A stretch of DNA of 64,000 nt from Melieria omissa. Lineage: Eukaryota > Arthropoda > Insecta > Diptera > Ulidiidae. The DNA lies in NCBI GenBank assembly GCA_963971225.1, contig OZ020267.1:150582920-150646919 (forward strand), written 5' to 3'. How positions within the stretch are numbered: position 1 is the stretch's first letter; every line of letters starts with the position of its first letter. A program made the translations under genes and the position numbers. Positions 38,891 to 51,070 of this stretch are shown piece by piece. Under the pieces are notes generated by a model. The model saw only the letters and a list, made by a program, of their open reading frames with translations. It was not told where the DNA came from and searched no databases.

Positions 38891-40453
38891 AATGCTAAAA
38901 AAGTAAAATTATCAAAATAGTTGTTGTGTTGTGTGATAAAACCCTACTTACAATATTTTCTTATTTTAAGACATCAAAAAAAGCTTCCAATGCTATGAGA
39001 ATTTGTAATATTTGGCTTCGTTTGTTATATAAAAGTAAACAAAATTAATCAATGCTTTCATAAATTACATCTCCTTCGTCCACAACATGTTTGCACTGGT
39101 TTCAATAAATTAAAATCTATCATCTCCACTCATTTGTATGCTACATTCATAAATAGCAGACTTCTCTAAACTTCCACACGATATATTTTGCCACACTTGT
39201 GATGACCTCATGCCGTTCGTCATTCGGCATATCGTCATCGGCGGTGCGAATATCATCGCCAAAAGTTGGCGGTAACGATTTTGTGCTTTACAAACCGAAA
39301 TGAAACAGAAAAACCAGATTTTGAGCCGTAACCTCAACCACTCGAATGGCAATAAAATCATTTAAGCAAGTTCAGCACACCACAAAAAATACGCAGAACA
39401 GAAAACACTACAAAAACAACAACAAATTAAAGCGCGCAAACTCAGCGTTCCATGTCCACTGCGAGAAGATATCATAGAGTCTTTGAACTTTAACATTTCA
39501 TTCATGGCAATGCTGAGATTTGTTGCTACAATAGTTGATAAGATGCCCACAGTGAAAATGTGTGTGTGTCTGTGTGTGTCATTTTGCAGTTATTCTGCAG
39601 TTATTAGAAAGAATTTGGTACTGTTATGTCCGCAACATGACCCAAGGGCAGCAAATACTCCAAAATCCAAGCAACATTAATCATGGCCAGAAGAAGCAGC
39701 GCGTGTAACACAAGCGACAATGTGCCAATCAGGTCCGCTGTGTGTTGTTGTGATTGAAGGCTTTCATGTAAATTGTGCATTCGATTAATTGGCGTTCGCT
39801 GGAATAATTTACGACGCTCATTAAAATGTCTTAATTAAGCTACGCCAGCAGCCTCGAGCTCGTTGTTACTCGTTGCTGGGCCAAGGCTGTTGCTGTCCTT
39901 AAAGTCCTTTGTACAAGTTGCATAACTTGCGCGCTTTTTTTTGGCTTTGTGTCTGTCCTTTTAGTTTTTCACTTAACAGCCTTTAAGGCAAAATTATGCA
40001 ATACTTAAGTTTTATGTTGCTGATAAATTTTGTTCGGTCATCTTGTATTCAGATTCTTCCGCATTGTCGCAGCTCCATTTGCTCCTTTGCCTTTATTGAG
40101 CGCATTATAATTTATTTTGAGGCTGTGCTGACAGTTTTACGGCAGCCCAACGCGTTCAGCGGCAGCAGCAAAACAACAAACAGCAAACCATTTTTTACGA
40201 CTTAAATTGTCATAAAATTTAATGGCCGCAAGTTGGTCAAACAAATAAGCGATTAAGCGAATTCTGGAACGTAATGATGAAGTAAATTTTAATTTAAAAA
40301 CTCTTAATATGAACGGATGTTGCGGCGCAGCATATTTGAAAAAATATCTCTAATTATTTTTTAAACAAATCAGCTGCCGAAAAAAGCTTAAAAATGCGCT
40401 GTTATTTGAAATCTTGCACGCAAGAAACGAATCGCTGCTAACGATGAGGAAAT

Positions 40454-40481
40454 TCAGTTTGTGTCTTAGTTCTTTTGTTTT
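40454..40481 (+). repeat. isolated, diverged copy of the dispersed core motif
   Basis: TCAGTTTGTGTCTT followed by AGTTCTTTTGTTTT, same orientation as the other copies. Confidence 0.45.
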
Positions 40482-41800
40482 CCGCTAAAACTCACTTTGC
40501 CCACACACACAGATAGAACTTAATTTCGGTTGCGTTGTTCTCTACGACTGTGTCACTCACCACGTTGCTAGCTGACTTCATGTTGAGCTAAGCATTGAGC
40601 TTTGGTAATTTCTTTACCTATAATTAAGGTCAGATCGATTAAGTTTAACCACTACCGCCAACAATTGTTTGATTGGCGATGGCTTTACTTCCACCCAGGG
40701 GCAGTTACCAAATCATTAGTTAGCTATTAAGTTGGACGACATGAACTTCAACTTGTCGTTGTTGTTATTATTATTGTTGTTGCGGTTGCATGCCACTGTC
40801 AATGTTAGAAACATTTGCCATACACCGCAACGTTTCCTCGAAACGCCAAAGTCGCACCAAAGTTCACGACAAGTTGACAATTCATGCATGAACGTTAAAT
40901 TGGCTGGTTGGCTTTCAATTTTCAAAATTGATATCACCTCTGGTCAAATAAATGTGTGTGTGGGTGTGTGTGTGCGCGTGCTTCACAACATAGATGTGTT
41001 ATTTTATGCTTTGCATATTATTATTTCTTCAACATTGCAGCGGCCGGCAATGAGTCACGAGATTTTCAACCAATTTTTTAGACAGCAGACACATTGCTTT
41101 GGCGCATCTGGGCACTTTTCTACAAATCAGCGGCTACACTTTTGAGCATCGTTTTCACTTTCATATGCGTCAGCGCACGGCCGCACTGTCTTTTATAAAT
41201 GGCAAGTGGTGTGGTTCAAGGCAAACCACTTTGTGAACCATAACGTTATTGTTTTATATATGCCCACACACACACACACACAAACACACAATATAACTTT
41301 TTCATAAATACAACTGCACTGATATGAATTTTTTGCGTTGGCTTTGCATTTGTTTATATGTTAATTTACTTGTTTGACGTGATTCTTTTACGGTTTCTAA
41401 TTGTATAGTTTTTGGTTTTTTATTTGGACTAAAACAAGTTTGCTTTTTATTGCATAGCTTATTGCTTTTTATTGTTGTTAGATTGCCGTTGCTTTGTGTT
41501 TTGTTTTTGGGCAGCCTAATCCCATGAAACCGTTAATTAAGATGACCTTTCAATTAGGCTTTTGTGTGCTTTTATCAAAGTTGAGTGTAAACTAAATGGA
41601 CATAAAATAATATTTGAGAATTTTAATTGCTATCGATTGCATCGGTATTTCACTATGTATGTGTATGTGTGCCATTATTCTGGACAACTAAAAACCGGAA
41701 AAGTTTAAATGTGTGTGTGGGCGTACATATAAATGGTACTAATTGCTCCAGATTGTTGCGCCAAATATGGCTGAAAGGCAGCAAGGCAACTTTTACGATG

Positions 41801-41825
41801 AAGTTTGTTGCTCAAGTCTTTTGTT
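41801..41825 (+). repeat. isolated copy of the dispersed core motif
   Basis: AAGTTTGTTGCT followed by CAAGTCTTTTGTT in otherwise unique DNA. Confidence 0.65.
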
Positions 41826-42090
41826 GCGCTGCTTGATTATGAAAACCATTTGAAAATTGATTTATTACAAAAGCAATTAAACTGTGAATGGTGACTGTTG
41901 CTTGTGCCTACAGATTGGGGTGTGTTGAATGAAATTTTTTATAGAAAATTACCAAGTTTAGAGATAAGATGATGCAAGCCATGTGTAGGTGATATTTTTA
42001 GTTTTGATATAATAAATCGATGTGAGCGAAAAATTGACCTCAAATAGATAGATGTGAGAGAAAAATTTAGCTCAGACCAATTGAACTACA

Positions 42091-42219
42091 CAGAGGAGCT
42101 CTTGGGGGTTCAAACGCCCCAAACACAAAAATTTCTAGCACAAAATATGGTTTCGAAGGGTATTCGGCGCAAGAGTTGTACGCAAAACCGCCCGAAATAA
42201 ATTCCTGTGTGCGCCACTG
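42091..42219 (-). mobile_element. short non-autonomous element, CAGTGG-ended family
   Basis: Read on the minus strand it begins CAGTGGCGCACACA and contains GCGTACAACTCTTG, GAAACCATATTTTGTG, TTTTTGTGTTTGGGG and a run ending in CCCC, in the same order as the two elements at 51.1-51.4 kb. The far end reads CAGAGG rather than CAGTGG, and no clear target duplication remains. Confidence 0.7.
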
Positions 42220-42260
42220 CTCAGACAGATAGATGTAAGAAGAAAGTGGGCATACAGAAT

Positions 42261-42280
42261 GTAGGTAGGTAGGTAGGTAT
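42261..42280. repeat. (GTAG)n microsatellite
   Basis: About five GTAG units. Confidence 0.85.
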
Positions 42281-42281
42281 G

Positions 42282-44905
42282 GCTGCTCCTGGAGGAGTAC
42301 ACTTAGGCCAAGCGGCCCATTGTGATAGATACAGAATGTAGCCTCTGCTAAATCTTGGGTTTGATGATTCATGTTTATAAGTTAAGTTTGATATCTTAGT
42401 CTCAGAAAACACAGTAACAGCAGAGAGATTTAAGTTTAAGTGAAAAACTAAATATAGACGAAATGGATTTCATTAGAAAAACTGAAGATCTTGAGAAGCA
42501 CTAACCTATACATACAAAAACAAGCACGAAATCAAGTGTTCAACTAAAAATTAAAAAATATACATGTTTTCATTGCTATTAAAAACACTTTTGTTGATTT
42601 TAATAAGAAAAAATTATACAAAAATTTTGAAAACCCATTGAGAAACTCAAAATATTTACTTGCAGCCTTTGTCGTAATACACTACCAACATCACACTTCA
42701 ATTAAATTTAACCTTAACCCACATTGATCCCATTTTAATTTGAATATATCTCCTGTTTCGGATCAGTTTTAATATTCCCACTCATTCAAATCTCATAATA
42801 ACTTGTTATATTATTAAAATGTCTCCATTTTTGTATAATTTTTTATATTTCTACTCATTCAAATTGTATAATTGTCCGTTATTTCATTCATATTTCTGCT
42901 TCGGCAATTAAAATTTCTGTTTTTTCACACAAAATCCAATTTTTTTTTCACTCCCACACACAACTCACACCCACTGAAAACTTGCTCTTTTAACGTGTCA
43001 TACAACGTTCATGCGTAACGGTACTTGCAATAAAAATTGTTTACCATAAACAAAGTCTCTTCATGATTGCATCATCGCATTGAATTTGTATAAAACAACA
43101 ACAACAACAACCAACACATGGAAATTAAAACAAAACCAAACTTACACAAACGTCGAGTCAAGTTTTGTACAACTTTTGTCAGAGTCAACAACAATTTCAC
43201 AATCGCACGCAACCCAGTGAACGTGCAATTGTAAATCAATCCGCGCCATAAGTTGGCAAAATTTCCCACTGTACTGCAATGACAACAAAAACGAGACACA
43301 CAACACACTGAAAGTGTTGCAGTTTGTGGGTTTTGTTTTGATTTTTATGTTCAGATTTCCTTGTGGCAATGTGCAGTCGACTTGCCTAAAATGTCATGTG
43401 GCCATTGCCAAAAGCCGACAAGCCAAATTACATATACCAACAACAACAACAACAAGCAATGGCAATAAAGAGCAATGAAAAAGCGTTGCATGATTTGGCG
43501 CCATGGCGCACAACTTTCACTCTTCGGCGAGTAAATATTGGCGCCGCGTGAAGACAAATTTTACACACAAAGGCCTACAAAATGTTGACGCCGAGTTCAA
43601 GTATGGCTGGCACAATATTTATTCTGTTGCCGTACACAAATTATGCAATTACACTCATTAGGTTTTGTTGTTGATTGTGGTTTGTTGACGCAGTCGGGGT
43701 TTCGAATGCGTTTACTTGAAGTGAATTTCACTAAAACTTGGATTTGATGCGCTGTGGTAGTAGTAATGTCAGTAACTATAGATTTTTGAATCCAAAAATG
43801 GCTACACTTTTATTAACTTATATCGAATTTTTAAACTTGATGACGTCAGCCAAGCGCTGGAATCCTGAAAGAAGTTACAAGAATTCGCTGTCTACCCTCA
43901 ATGTGAATCCAACCTAGACGGCACAGACTTTTACACTTTTTTCTACTTTGTGTGTGTCCTTGGCTTTTATCACTAATTTGGTTTCTTCTTTCACAATAAA
44001 TGTCCATAAAAATCTTGCATAATAATCAATAGCACAACAGCATATCGTAAAAATTTCATTTGCTGCGCTGAACTGTAATAAAAGTTGCTTATCTCTGCTT
44101 ACCACAGCAGCAAATATTCAGCACATTTTAGTATAAAAATTTTAATACAGAAAATATAAAAATAGTTTTATAACGCTGCAATACACTTTTTTCATACTGC
44201 ATTAAAAAATCCAACACATTTAAGTTACATCTTGCCTTGCTGCGAGTTTTTAAACCCCGCAAAGTGTCATAAACTGTACAAGTTTATTAAATACGTTGCG
44301 GTCGTCTGCAGTGAATTGGCTATTGTCGCTCTTGGCAACACAAAACGCTGATGAAAATGTCATGCCACAAATGTCACCCACTCGGACCGGCAGCGACCGT
44401 TGGTGTCTGTTTTTGCGTTTGTGTTGAGTGGAAAAACCACTTAAACTGGCAACTTTATGAATCACTAATATGCAGCCATACTCTAGAAGGTTTTCTGACT
44501 GTTTAGGTACGTTTTTCTAGCAAAAACTGGTACTGTCCATAAAAGGGTGAACATACAGACACATTTCAAGATGATATTTAATATATATTTTTCCTTTTTG
44601 GTCTGCACTTAAAATGTTTTTATAGTCAATATGAGGCATTTTGAAATGTTTAGAAATATTAAATTTTGTGCAATTAAATCGAGTTAAGAGGCTTAGGTGC
44701 AAGAGTAAGGCCAATGTTTTCGAAGACGAGCCGAAACTTGCAGTTTAATGAGATTTGAAGTTAATTTAATATTTAATTGAAATAAGTGATATTAAATACA
44801 TTTAATTCAAGTTAAAATAAAATATGTAAAAATCAATAGGAAAACGTTTAAAAAATACTAATTAAAAATAATTTAAAATCAATGCTTGAAATCAATTTAT
44901 TGAAA
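42282..44905. other. AT-rich non-coding, no supported gene
   Basis: Unique AT-rich DNA; a perfect CRE palindrome TGACGTCA occurs at 43841-43848. No exon recognised. Confidence 0.5.
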
Positions 44906-44909
44906 ATGA

Positions 44910-44936
44910 AAAGTTTGTTGCTTTAGTCTTTCATTT
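44910..44936 (+). repeat. isolated copy of the core motif just before its array
   Basis: AAAGTTTGTTGC followed by TTTAGTCTTTCATTTC, about 240 bp before the next copy near 45151. Confidence 0.65.
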
Positions 44937-45149
44937 CTTTACTAACTATGCATGTAATGGTGTAATCGAATTTCTAGCCTTCTTCTGCTCCTCTATGAAG
45001 TTTACAAATAGGCATTACTTTATATCTCTAAATCTAAAATTTACTAAAGATATCCAATTCAATTGGCACTTGTCACAAAATCAGTTTTTTTTTATAAATG
45101 CGACTAAGCGTCTAGACGTGCCAAACTTTCTTAGTTCTTACTCTAATTC

Positions 45150-46085
45150 AAGTTTGTTACTTGAGTCTTTTATGTGTTTCTCAATGCTAAGCCTCTGCAA
45201 TCGTCTAACTAACTCATCTAACTAAGTGTGTTATTTGGTGTCAATTACTAGTTCCTGAATTATGGTCTCGGAAATCATCAATCTAGTTCGAGTTTGTTGC
45301 CTAAGTCTTTCATTTGTCTCTCAATTCCTAGTCTCTGAAATAGTTATTCAAATTCGAGTTTGTCGCCTAAGTCTTTCATTTGTCCCTAAATTCCTAGTTT
45401 CTGAAATCGTTTTTCATATTCAAGTTTGTCGCCTAAGTCTTCCATTTGTCCCTGAATTCCTAGTTTCTGAAATCGTTTTTCATATTAAAGTTTGTCGCCT
45501 AAGTCTTTCATTTGTCTCTCAACTCCTAGTCTCTGAAATAAATATTCGTGTTCAAGTTTGTTGCCTAAGTCTTTCATTTGTCTCTCAATACCTAGTTTCT
45601 GAAATCAATATTCATATGCAAGTTTGTTGCCTAAGTCTTTTATTTTTTGTAATTTATTATTTTCTGAAATCCTTATTCAAATTTGAGTTTGTCGCCTAAG
45701 TCTTTCATTTGTCTCTCAATACCTAGTTTCTGAAATCAATATTCAATGCAAGTTTTTTGCCTAAGTCTCTTATTTTTTGTCATATCTTACTTTCTGAAAT
45801 CGTTATTCAATTTCGAGTTTGTCGCCTAAGTCTTTCATTTGTCTCTTCCAATAGTCTCTTAAATCGTCATTCCAATTCAAGTTTGTTTCGGAAATCTTTC
45901 GTTTGTCTCTCAAAACCTAGTTTCTGAAATCAATATTAAGATGCAAGTTTGTTGCCTAAGTCTTTTATTTTTTGTTATGTCTTATTTTCTGAAATCCTTA
46001 TTCAAATTCGAGTTTGTCGACTAGTTTCTAAAATCGTTAATCATATTCAAGTTTGTCGCCTAAGTCTTTCATTTGTCTCTCGATA
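45150..46085 (+). repeat. tandem array of the core motif, about 63-66-bp unit, about 14 copies
   Basis: Units read AAGTTTGTTGCC, TAAGTCTTTCATTTG, TCTCTCAATTCCTAG, TTTCTGAAATCGTTATTCA. Cores lie near 45151, 45291, 45356, 45421, 45487, 45554, 45619, 45686, 45752, 45816, 45879, 45944 and 46050. Because 63 is a multiple of three, a frame at 45262-45699 stays open for 145 codons as a 21-residue repeat (VSEI..VCRLSLSFV). Period drift to 65-66 bp and stops in later units argue that the frame is a by-product of the repeat rather than a gene. Confidence 0.9.
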
Positions 46086-48445
46086 CGAATTCATTGTATA
46101 CAACTTTCAAAAAATTTTAAATTCAACTAGTTAACGTCCTTTCTGCATCCAAAATATTAAAAACAAAACAAAACAACTTTATTTCGTGATTAAAAATATT
46201 TGTTAAAAAATATCCACTAGTGTATAAAATCTTCGTTTTCTGCTTCTCCTCCTTCTGCTTATTCTTATTTATATTCTTATTTTCAAATATTCTCTTGAAA
46301 AGACTGCAATTCGAAAGATTTCTCTTTCGCTGCATTTACTGCACACAAATGTGTACTGGACTCCCAGACATGGCACCATAAATCTGATCGAAATTTGCTG
46401 GCTTTGAAGGAGGGTTGCAAGCCACCTTTCAGCGGCACGCAACATCACCAACAGCGCAGCATCAACGCACTTTAGCGCGGCCACATTATCATGATTATTA
46501 CAACATATTATTGCCAATATTACTATTATTACTTGTCCAAAGTTCTCGGCCCACTTTTTTCAGCCTGTTCCTTGGTCACTTTTGTGCTTTTGTTTTGCGT
46601 TCGTCGTCTGTGCGACTTGCGCTGAACTCTTTCTCTCTGTGTTGCATGCGCGCATATTTGTTCTTCATACTATTCCTGTTGATGCTGGTGTTTTTGTTGT
46701 AGAAGCCAACCAGCTTGCTGATTGTGTTGCAAGACGTCGCATCAACGCACAACATGTTATTAATACGCAATTCCTATAAAAATAATAATAATAACAGACA
46801 AATATGCAGCAAATACACCGAGTTCAACAGCAACAGCAACAACAATAACAACTAACCGGCACACAATAACAAAACAGAAATCATATAAAATGTGTGCTGC
46901 AACGGCAACGGCGGCTGCTGTTGGCTTTTTAACCCCTCCAACCCGCTGCATACTCGACACTGCGGCGATAACAGCGCCACTTCCTTTGCAGCGCATTCAC
47001 CTACGTCGTCGTTGTTGTGCGGCCGTTGCCGCATGTGCGCCGACTTTTGTTTGTTGCCTTTGGCCGTTCGCTCACTGCTACCAGCACTTGGCCGCACACT
47101 GCTGCTGCGCCGCCTCTTGGCCGCAATTGCACGAGCTGCTGCGACTACGACTACAACTGCGGCCGCGGCGCTATGCTCAATACGCGTTCAGCTATTTGCA
47201 GTTTTCCTGCAACACGTTCACATTGCGCTCCAGCCAAAGTGCAACAAGCCAACAAACACAAAAATGCACAACAAAAACTTAAAACTGCTCAACAAAAAAA
47301 ACGAATATAAAAAAATCAGCGGCAAAAAATCGCTCAATAATTCGCCTGCATTTTTTTAGTTTGCATTTTTTTATGTTTGGTCTTTGTTGCCGTCTGTGCT
47401 TTTGCCTTTTGCCTGCCTGGGCAAATCAGATAAATAGAGTGGTTCACAAAATGTTGCTCTAGCCGAGCGTCGATGTGTGTGTGTGTGTGTGCGGGCATGT
47501 GCGTGCATTCGAACAGAGCACATTTGTGTAGTTTGCTCCACTGTGCCCGGGCCAAGCCTGTTTTTACATGGTGTAAAAATGTTTGTTGTTGGAATTTTGC
47601 TTTTGCTGTTTTTTTTCACCGTTTGCTTACTTTGTTATGAGATTTGTTTATTTTTTTGTTGTAATGTGGCTTTTTAGTTTGGTAATATAAAATTTTAGCA
47701 AGCTGCGCGTTTTAGCCAAATTCGTTATCACGATTTGCCGTCATACTTATTACCTGTACTTGAGCTGGTTATGTGTTATAGTATAACGATTGTTTGGTGT
47801 TACTCTTGGTGTTGTTGTTGTTGTTAAAAGCAGCTCTTATGCTCACTTGGCAAAAAGTAAACGTCAAACGATATGCATGAAAAACCAAATTGCTAGGCGT
47901 GAGGCGTGAAGTGTCTGCATGCCGGTAAGTGGCAGCCGATGCCAATCAAAAGCTTTGGATGAACTCAATTTATTGATTTTTTGAAAGCTAAGGCAATTGC
48001 AGAAATGTTTTAATGCTTGCTGAAGGTGATTAGGTAATATTTGAAAAAAAAATAGGAGTACAAAACTTTGTGCTGACTGTATTTTTAATGGACAATTTGA
48101 TCAAAAGATTAGAATTCAATCCAATTTCAATCCAATAGGATCAAGTTAGGAGACTTCGAAAAGTGAAGCATATTTGCTAAGCTGGGTGCAGATCTATGCG
48201 AATTGGTGTTTGCGGTCTCATTTAGTAGACTCGAACTTGACTGAATTGAATTTTTGTTGGAAACCTTTGTATAAACTGTCGGTCGGGTTCTTAACGATTA
48301 AAACTACGCTCTGTGTGGACCTGAACATTTTGGAATATTTGAAGCAAAACCTCTATAATAACCAACAATAAGCAATGCAACCAATCAACAAGGCAATTGC
48401 AAATCAATTGAAGTTCTGCCTATGTGAATGATTAGCAAATCGCTA
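46086..48445. other. non-coding; GC-rich stop-poor patch at 46.9-47.25 kb
   Basis: Frames of 80-155 codons overlap in all three plus phases at 46890-47360. They are Ala/Cys/Thr-rich products of CAA/GCT sequence, not exons. A (GT)n tract lies near 47473-47491 and (TTG)n near 47811-47824. Confidence 0.55.
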
Positions 48446-48448
48446 GTA

Positions 48449-48600
48449 GCTCTAATCCATCTGTCGTCCCCTAGAAGTGACCCATTCGTATTTAAAAGTA
48501 TATTACTGAGTTGTGTGGAGCGCCCTCTGTGCATTCGTTGCTGCTAGGTAGATGATGTGGTTTGAAAACGTAGAGGTTCGTGCCTTTGATAAGCTTGGTT
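48449..48600 (+). mobile_element. MITE-like element, copy 1, right end missing
   Basis: Begins TA|GCTCTAATCCATCTGTCG and runs parallel to the complete copy at 48670: CCCTAGA, CGTATTTRAAAGT, GAGCGCCCTCTGTGCATTCG, AAAACGTAGAGGTTCGTG. It stops matching after about 48585, and no right inverted repeat follows. Confidence 0.75.
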
Positions 48601-48669
48601 CATATATGCACTGATAAAAGTGGCAGTTTATCCTAACTGGTACTGCTAAGTGGTGTTGTTGTTGTGCTA

Positions 48670-48835
48670 GTTCTAATCCATCTTTCGTTCCCTAGATGGG
48701 ACGCATACGTATTTGAAAGTTTATAGCTGGGTTGTGTAGAGCGCCCTCTGTGCATTCGTTGCTTCTATGTAGATAATCTGCTTAGAAAACGTAGAGGTTC
48801 GTGTCCCTTCTAGGGGACGACAGATGAATTAGAAC
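48670..48835 (+). mobile_element. MITE-like element with TA-flanked terminal inverted repeats, copy 2
   Basis: The left end GTTCTAATCCATCTTTCG and right end (read on the minus strand) GTTCTAATTCATCTGTCG form an inverted repeat of about 27 bp, each flanked outwards by TA (48668-48669 and 48836-48837). Size is 166 bp with no coding capacity. The TA duplication fits a Tc1/mariner-type non-autonomous element. Near the right end GAGGTTCGTGTCC resembles a pol III B box, but no A box is found at the proper distance. Confidence 0.8.
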
Positions 48836-48999
48836 TACCAGGCTTCTAGATATAAAAATCGTCTACGATCTGCTCATTACAGTTTATTAGAATGAAAAAG
48901 ATAGGCACTTCTTTAAAGGTAAAAGACTCGACTGGGTAATTCTGAAGGAATGGAAACAATTAACAAAATATTGGAAACTAGGAATAACGCGGAGCTAAG

Positions 49000-49060
49000 C
49001 CACGACTACTCGAACCCAAGACTTCTGAGATGGAAGCCCAGTGCATTTTGCGCTGTGCCA
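49000..49060 (-). other. tRNA-like fragment, minus strand (SINE head or tRNA pseudogene)
   Basis: On the minus strand TGGCACAGCG (49051-49060) is an A box and GGGTTCGAG (49009-49017) a B box, 33 bases apart, the same spacing as the fragment at 16.0 kb. Between them CTGGG and CTCAG can pair as an anticodon stem around a 7-base loop. The T and acceptor stems are broken, so it is not a functional tRNA. Confidence 0.6.
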
Positions 49061-49098
49061 ATAAATTTAAAATGTTTGTCTTCAAATTTTTGGAAAGT

Positions 49099-49106
49099 AT
49101 TCCTTT
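49099..49106. repeat. 8-bp target-site duplication, left copy
   Basis: ATTCCTTT, repeated exactly at 49263-49270 on the other side of the MITE. Confidence 0.88.
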
Positions 49107-49262
49107 CAGTGGCGGATTCCAAAAAATATTTTGGGGGGTTTCAAGAAGTAATTTTTAACACTCATAAAATGCCAAAAAATTCTTTTAAATTTGTATGAAG
49201 TTTTAGTGTTTGGATGTCAACCCCCGTAACCACCCCCGAATCCACCCCTGAATCCGCCACTG
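49107..49262. mobile_element. hAT-type MITE, 156 bp, with perfect 8-bp target duplication
   Basis: The ends are a 13-bp perfect inverted repeat CAGTGGCGGATTC, flanked by identical 8-bp direct repeats. Eight-bp duplications with CAGNG-type ends define the hAT superfamily. The interior is non-coding, with GGGGGG tracts just inside each end and a middle (ATAAAATGCCAAAAA, TTTGTATGAAGTTTTA) shared with the fragment at 61.5 kb. It must move with a transposase encoded elsewhere. The intact target duplication suggests a fairly recent insertion. Confidence 0.88.
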
Positions 49263-49270
49263 ATTCCTTT
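49263..49270. repeat. 8-bp target-site duplication, right copy
   Basis: ATTCCTTT, identical to 49099-49106. Confidence 0.88.
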
Positions 49271-51020
49271 ACAACTTATTTGCATCTTTACAACGCACAA
49301 TTCGAATCCATTCTGTCCATCCAACAGCCTTCACTGCTCCATAGAAACACAAAACCATATAGCAAACTTTTCCTCTGCTCTTTGGCCACTTTTACCATTG
49401 CTCCAAGTCCACTACTACACACACACACATTGCCAAAGGTCAATGACTGCTCATTGGCTTGAGCGCCCAGAATTTCATGCCTACGAACTATTTGACTATT
49501 ATCAATGCTCAGAACCTCGTCATACCTCAAATACAGCTAACTAAACTTACTCGCAAGTAAAGTTATTAAAAAAAAAACCAAATAGGAAAATATTAAAACC
49601 AAAAAATCACCAGTCAAAAATGCCGCAATTCTAATTACAGCAGCAAACGCGCGCGCTGCCTTCATTTAGAAGGAACCAACCAACGAACGAACGAACGCGA
49701 GCGTTGTAATTACACAACTCGCCGCGCGCCCAGCGCACAAAACACAAGAGCAATCGCCGCGAGTGAACGGGCCGCGCTCCAAGCCGCCAGCGATATGCTT
49801 CAGAAAGCACTGCAATTAAACTCGAAGCTCGAAGAAGAAGCGGCCAGTACAAACGCCGCAAACAGCAACGCCACTGATTTACATGCATAATTGCGGCCTT
49901 TCGGTATTAAAATATTAGAGAAAAGAATCCACAAAATAGTCGAGGAAACCAAATACACCTAATAGTTATTGTGAGGCGAAGGTGTGAGGGGGCCGAAGCT
50001 TTGCGGATGTGCGCACGTCAAATTGTTTGCTGTTTGTACGCGGCCTGGGCACGTCATGCATATCACTTACTAATTACAAGTGAAGAAATTGTTAAAATAA
50101 GTGGCCGACGCTCAGGCGATAGTCGACGATGCGGTGCAGTGTTGCTGGCGCGTTCAATTTAACCGTTTGATGTTTCACAACATTTCTCTCATAGGTGTTG
50201 GGTGTGAGATTTTTTCAGTTTGATTTCATTTTCCGAGATTGTTAATTGCAGATAAAAGAAAACATTGCCAGAGAATGAAACACACACATTCTCGCATTCA
50301 CTGTATCTTCCACATGTGTGTGTGTGTGTGAGGGCCAATTATGATAATTTGTATGCAGTTTGTAATGATTTCATATGCAATTAAACAGCAAAGTGCAGTG
50401 CACAAAAATCAAAGCTGACAATAAGAAATTTTCCAACAGGCGAGTTGAACATTAATCGACAAAAGCAAAAAACACTAATGCAGCAAAGCGTTATATATGT
50501 AAAGTATGAGTTATCTGCTAAGTTATAAAAAATTAATTATTTCTGAGCAATAGAAAAACTACGCTTGTTGCTGCAGTCTTTCGTTTTGTTTGCCCACAGC
50601 TGCCCGCAATGTGTTCGGCGCACGCTTAGACCACACTTGGGGCCAGCAAAACACTGTTTCACTACTTTGTAATTTAAACTCTAACATTAACAAACATTCT
50701 TACTGCCATGCCGCGCCCCTCCCTCTAGTTTACTGAGCGCGCTGAGAAGCATATTTTAACATGTTGTACGTGAACTGCAGCACAATTTTAATTGGAAATT
50801 GAACTCGCCTCGTTAACGCATTATTGTGGCCACAAACAAACCAACAACAACAACGTATCTTCATAACAATGTATTTGGATTTTAGCTGAAACAAGCCAAT
50901 GAGTTGGCAATTGTTGAGCGTGAAATCTTTTGGCAGTTAACGCCATTGTTTTGCTTGAAATTGGAAAAATTTAATTACCACATGATTACAATATTTAAAT
51001 TGCTTCACGCCCTATTGTGA
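49271..51020. other. non-coding; GC-rich patch at 49.66-50.16 kb
   Basis: The patch 49660-50160 is GC-rich with short AACG repeats near 49681-49696 and might be regulatory. No exon with splice signals is supported. A (GT)n tract lies near 50316-50332. Confidence 0.45.
50562..50588 (+). repeat. isolated copy of the dispersed core motif
   Basis: CGCTTGTTGCTG followed by CAGTCTTTCGTTTTG in unique DNA. Confidence 0.6.
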
Positions 51021-51070
51021 GATATATACATATATAAATATGTATGTATGTATATATGTATGTATGTATG
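51021..51070. repeat. TA/TATG microsatellite
   Basis: Alternating ATATAT and TATG units lead directly into the left end of the CAGTGG element. Confidence 0.85.

Larger units (their letters stand above)
38891..42090. other. non-coding; simple repeats and two isolated core motifs
   Basis: Contains (GT)n near 40953-40980 and (CA)n near 41267-41289. The 137-codon frame at 40732-41145 begins in a Leu run from (TTG)n and shows no domain. Confidence 0.5.

Noticed and set aside
44900..46085. Possible CRISPR-like array (constant core, variable spacer)
   Set aside because: Eukaryotic context, cores imperfect, spacers themselves repeated, and no cas-like genes; it is a minisatellite.
46890..47359. Overlapping plus-strand frames of 130, 155 and 97 codons
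   Set aside because: All three phases are open over the same simple-sequence DNA, which is not expected of a real exon.
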